A stretch of DNA of 64,000 nt, taken from the NCBI GenBank assembly GCA_017640785.1, contig JAEPPZ010000011.1, positions 62,001 to 126,000 of the forward strand, written 5' to 3'. The first letter of the stretch is position 1, and every line of letters begins with the position of its first letter. Position numbers and translations under genes: made by a program. This stretch comes from Balneola sp. (lineage in GTDB: Bacteria; Bacteroidota; Rhodothermia; Balneolales; Balneolaceae). Below, piece after piece: positions 63,684 through 64,000 of this stretch. Under the pieces are notes generated by a model, which did not search any database, was not told the origin of the DNA, and saw only the letters and a list, made by a program, of their open reading frames with translations.

Positions 63684-64000
63684 GAGCGATCAAAAGATAA
63701 TTTTTTCGATGGTGGGCGTAAGCAAAGTCCACAAACCAAATAAAACCGTTTTAAAGGATATCTATCTTTCATTTTTCTACGGCGCCAAGATCGGTGTTCT
63801 GGGATTAAACGGTGCAGGAAAATCTACTTTATTACGATTGATCGCAGGTGTAGATCAGGATTATCAGGGAGAGATCAGTTCTCAAAAAGGAATTACATTT
63901 GGATATCTGGAACAAGAGCCAAAACTGGACCCGGAAAAAACAGTTAAAGAAATTGTAGAAGAAGGTGTTCAGGAAACGGTTGATCTCATCAATGAATACG
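63684..64000 (+). CDS. ettA: energy-dependent translational throttle protein EttA, N-terminal part (runs off window)
   Basis: First 105 codons, from a GTG start: MSDQKIIFSMVGVSKVHKPN, then Walker A GVLGLNGAGKSTLLRLIAGV and the FGYLEQEPKLDPEKTVKEIV stretch typical of EttA. EttA gates ribosome entry into elongation according to ATP/ADP ratio. The rest lies beyond the window. The match to the EttA N-terminus is close. Confidence 0.9.

Overview
The window looks like chromosome of a low-to-moderate-GC Gram-negative of the Balneolota/Bacteroidota group. Evidence: a secreted protein ending in a type IX secretion (T9SS) sorting domain with the NYPNPFNPST motif typical of Balneolota and relatives; an OmpA protein with the TPR, PD40-propeller, regulatory-domain, OmpA order seen in Bacteroidota; Y_Y_Y/propeller and TPR histidine kinases with a NarL-type regulator; DUF4199, DUF4956 and DUF6580 membrane proteins; weak Shine-Dalgarno sites and frequent TTG starts. 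The phylum is inferred from family content; no rRNA or tRNA gene was seen.

Layout. 1-5 kb (minus strand): an envelope operon (DUF4956 membrane protein, HlyD adaptor, TolC-like protein cut by the window edge), then a DUF6580 putative transporter, YceI, alkyladenine glycosylase and a YihY/BrkB membrane protein. 5-17 kb: mutS, a small unknown gene, a DUF559 gene between inverted repeats, a GntR regulator, an SF1 helicase bracketed by two 80-bp palindromes, class II DAHP synthase, a receiver-adenylate cyclase and uvrA. 17-31 kb: a signalling and surface locus with a propeller histidine kinase split by one in-frame stop, a NarL-type response regulator, a TPR histidine kinase, the OmpA-propeller protein and a 1,680-residue T9SS cargo. 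Three ATACCC-N6-GGGTAT sites (the 7-2-7 layout of NarL boxes) lie before the regulator and in the divergent promoter, suggesting one regulon. 31-40 kb: secD, secF, a STAS protein, purA, a PD40-amidohydrolase and a ParDE module. 40-51 kb: a zinc carboxypeptidase, VOC/DUF1801/DUF4199/LuxR genes, an M29 aminopeptidase, an orphan ABC ATPase, an acidic protein and pccB. 51-55 kb: an AT-rich accessory stretch with a RES-domain protein, an unknown gene, a frameshifted phosphatase and a YgjP-like metallopeptidase. 55-64 kb: a BNR-repeat secreted protein, NhaC, an ABC-F ATPase, a CBS protein, a second DUF559 gene between long repeats, and the start of ettA.

The main unexplained signal lies between genes. 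At least a dozen short intergenic stretches have a strict 7-nt period, either exact tandem heptamers or degenerate units with a few fixed positions. Most begin at or within a few bases of a stop codon, and others end at a start codon; several form inverted pairs. Two DUF559 (PD-(D/E)XK-fold) genes sit inside palindromic repeat structures that look like small mobile elements, and loosely similar hairpins lie elsewhere in the window. Two genes are broken by small lesions: one TAA, and one 8-bp tandem duplication.
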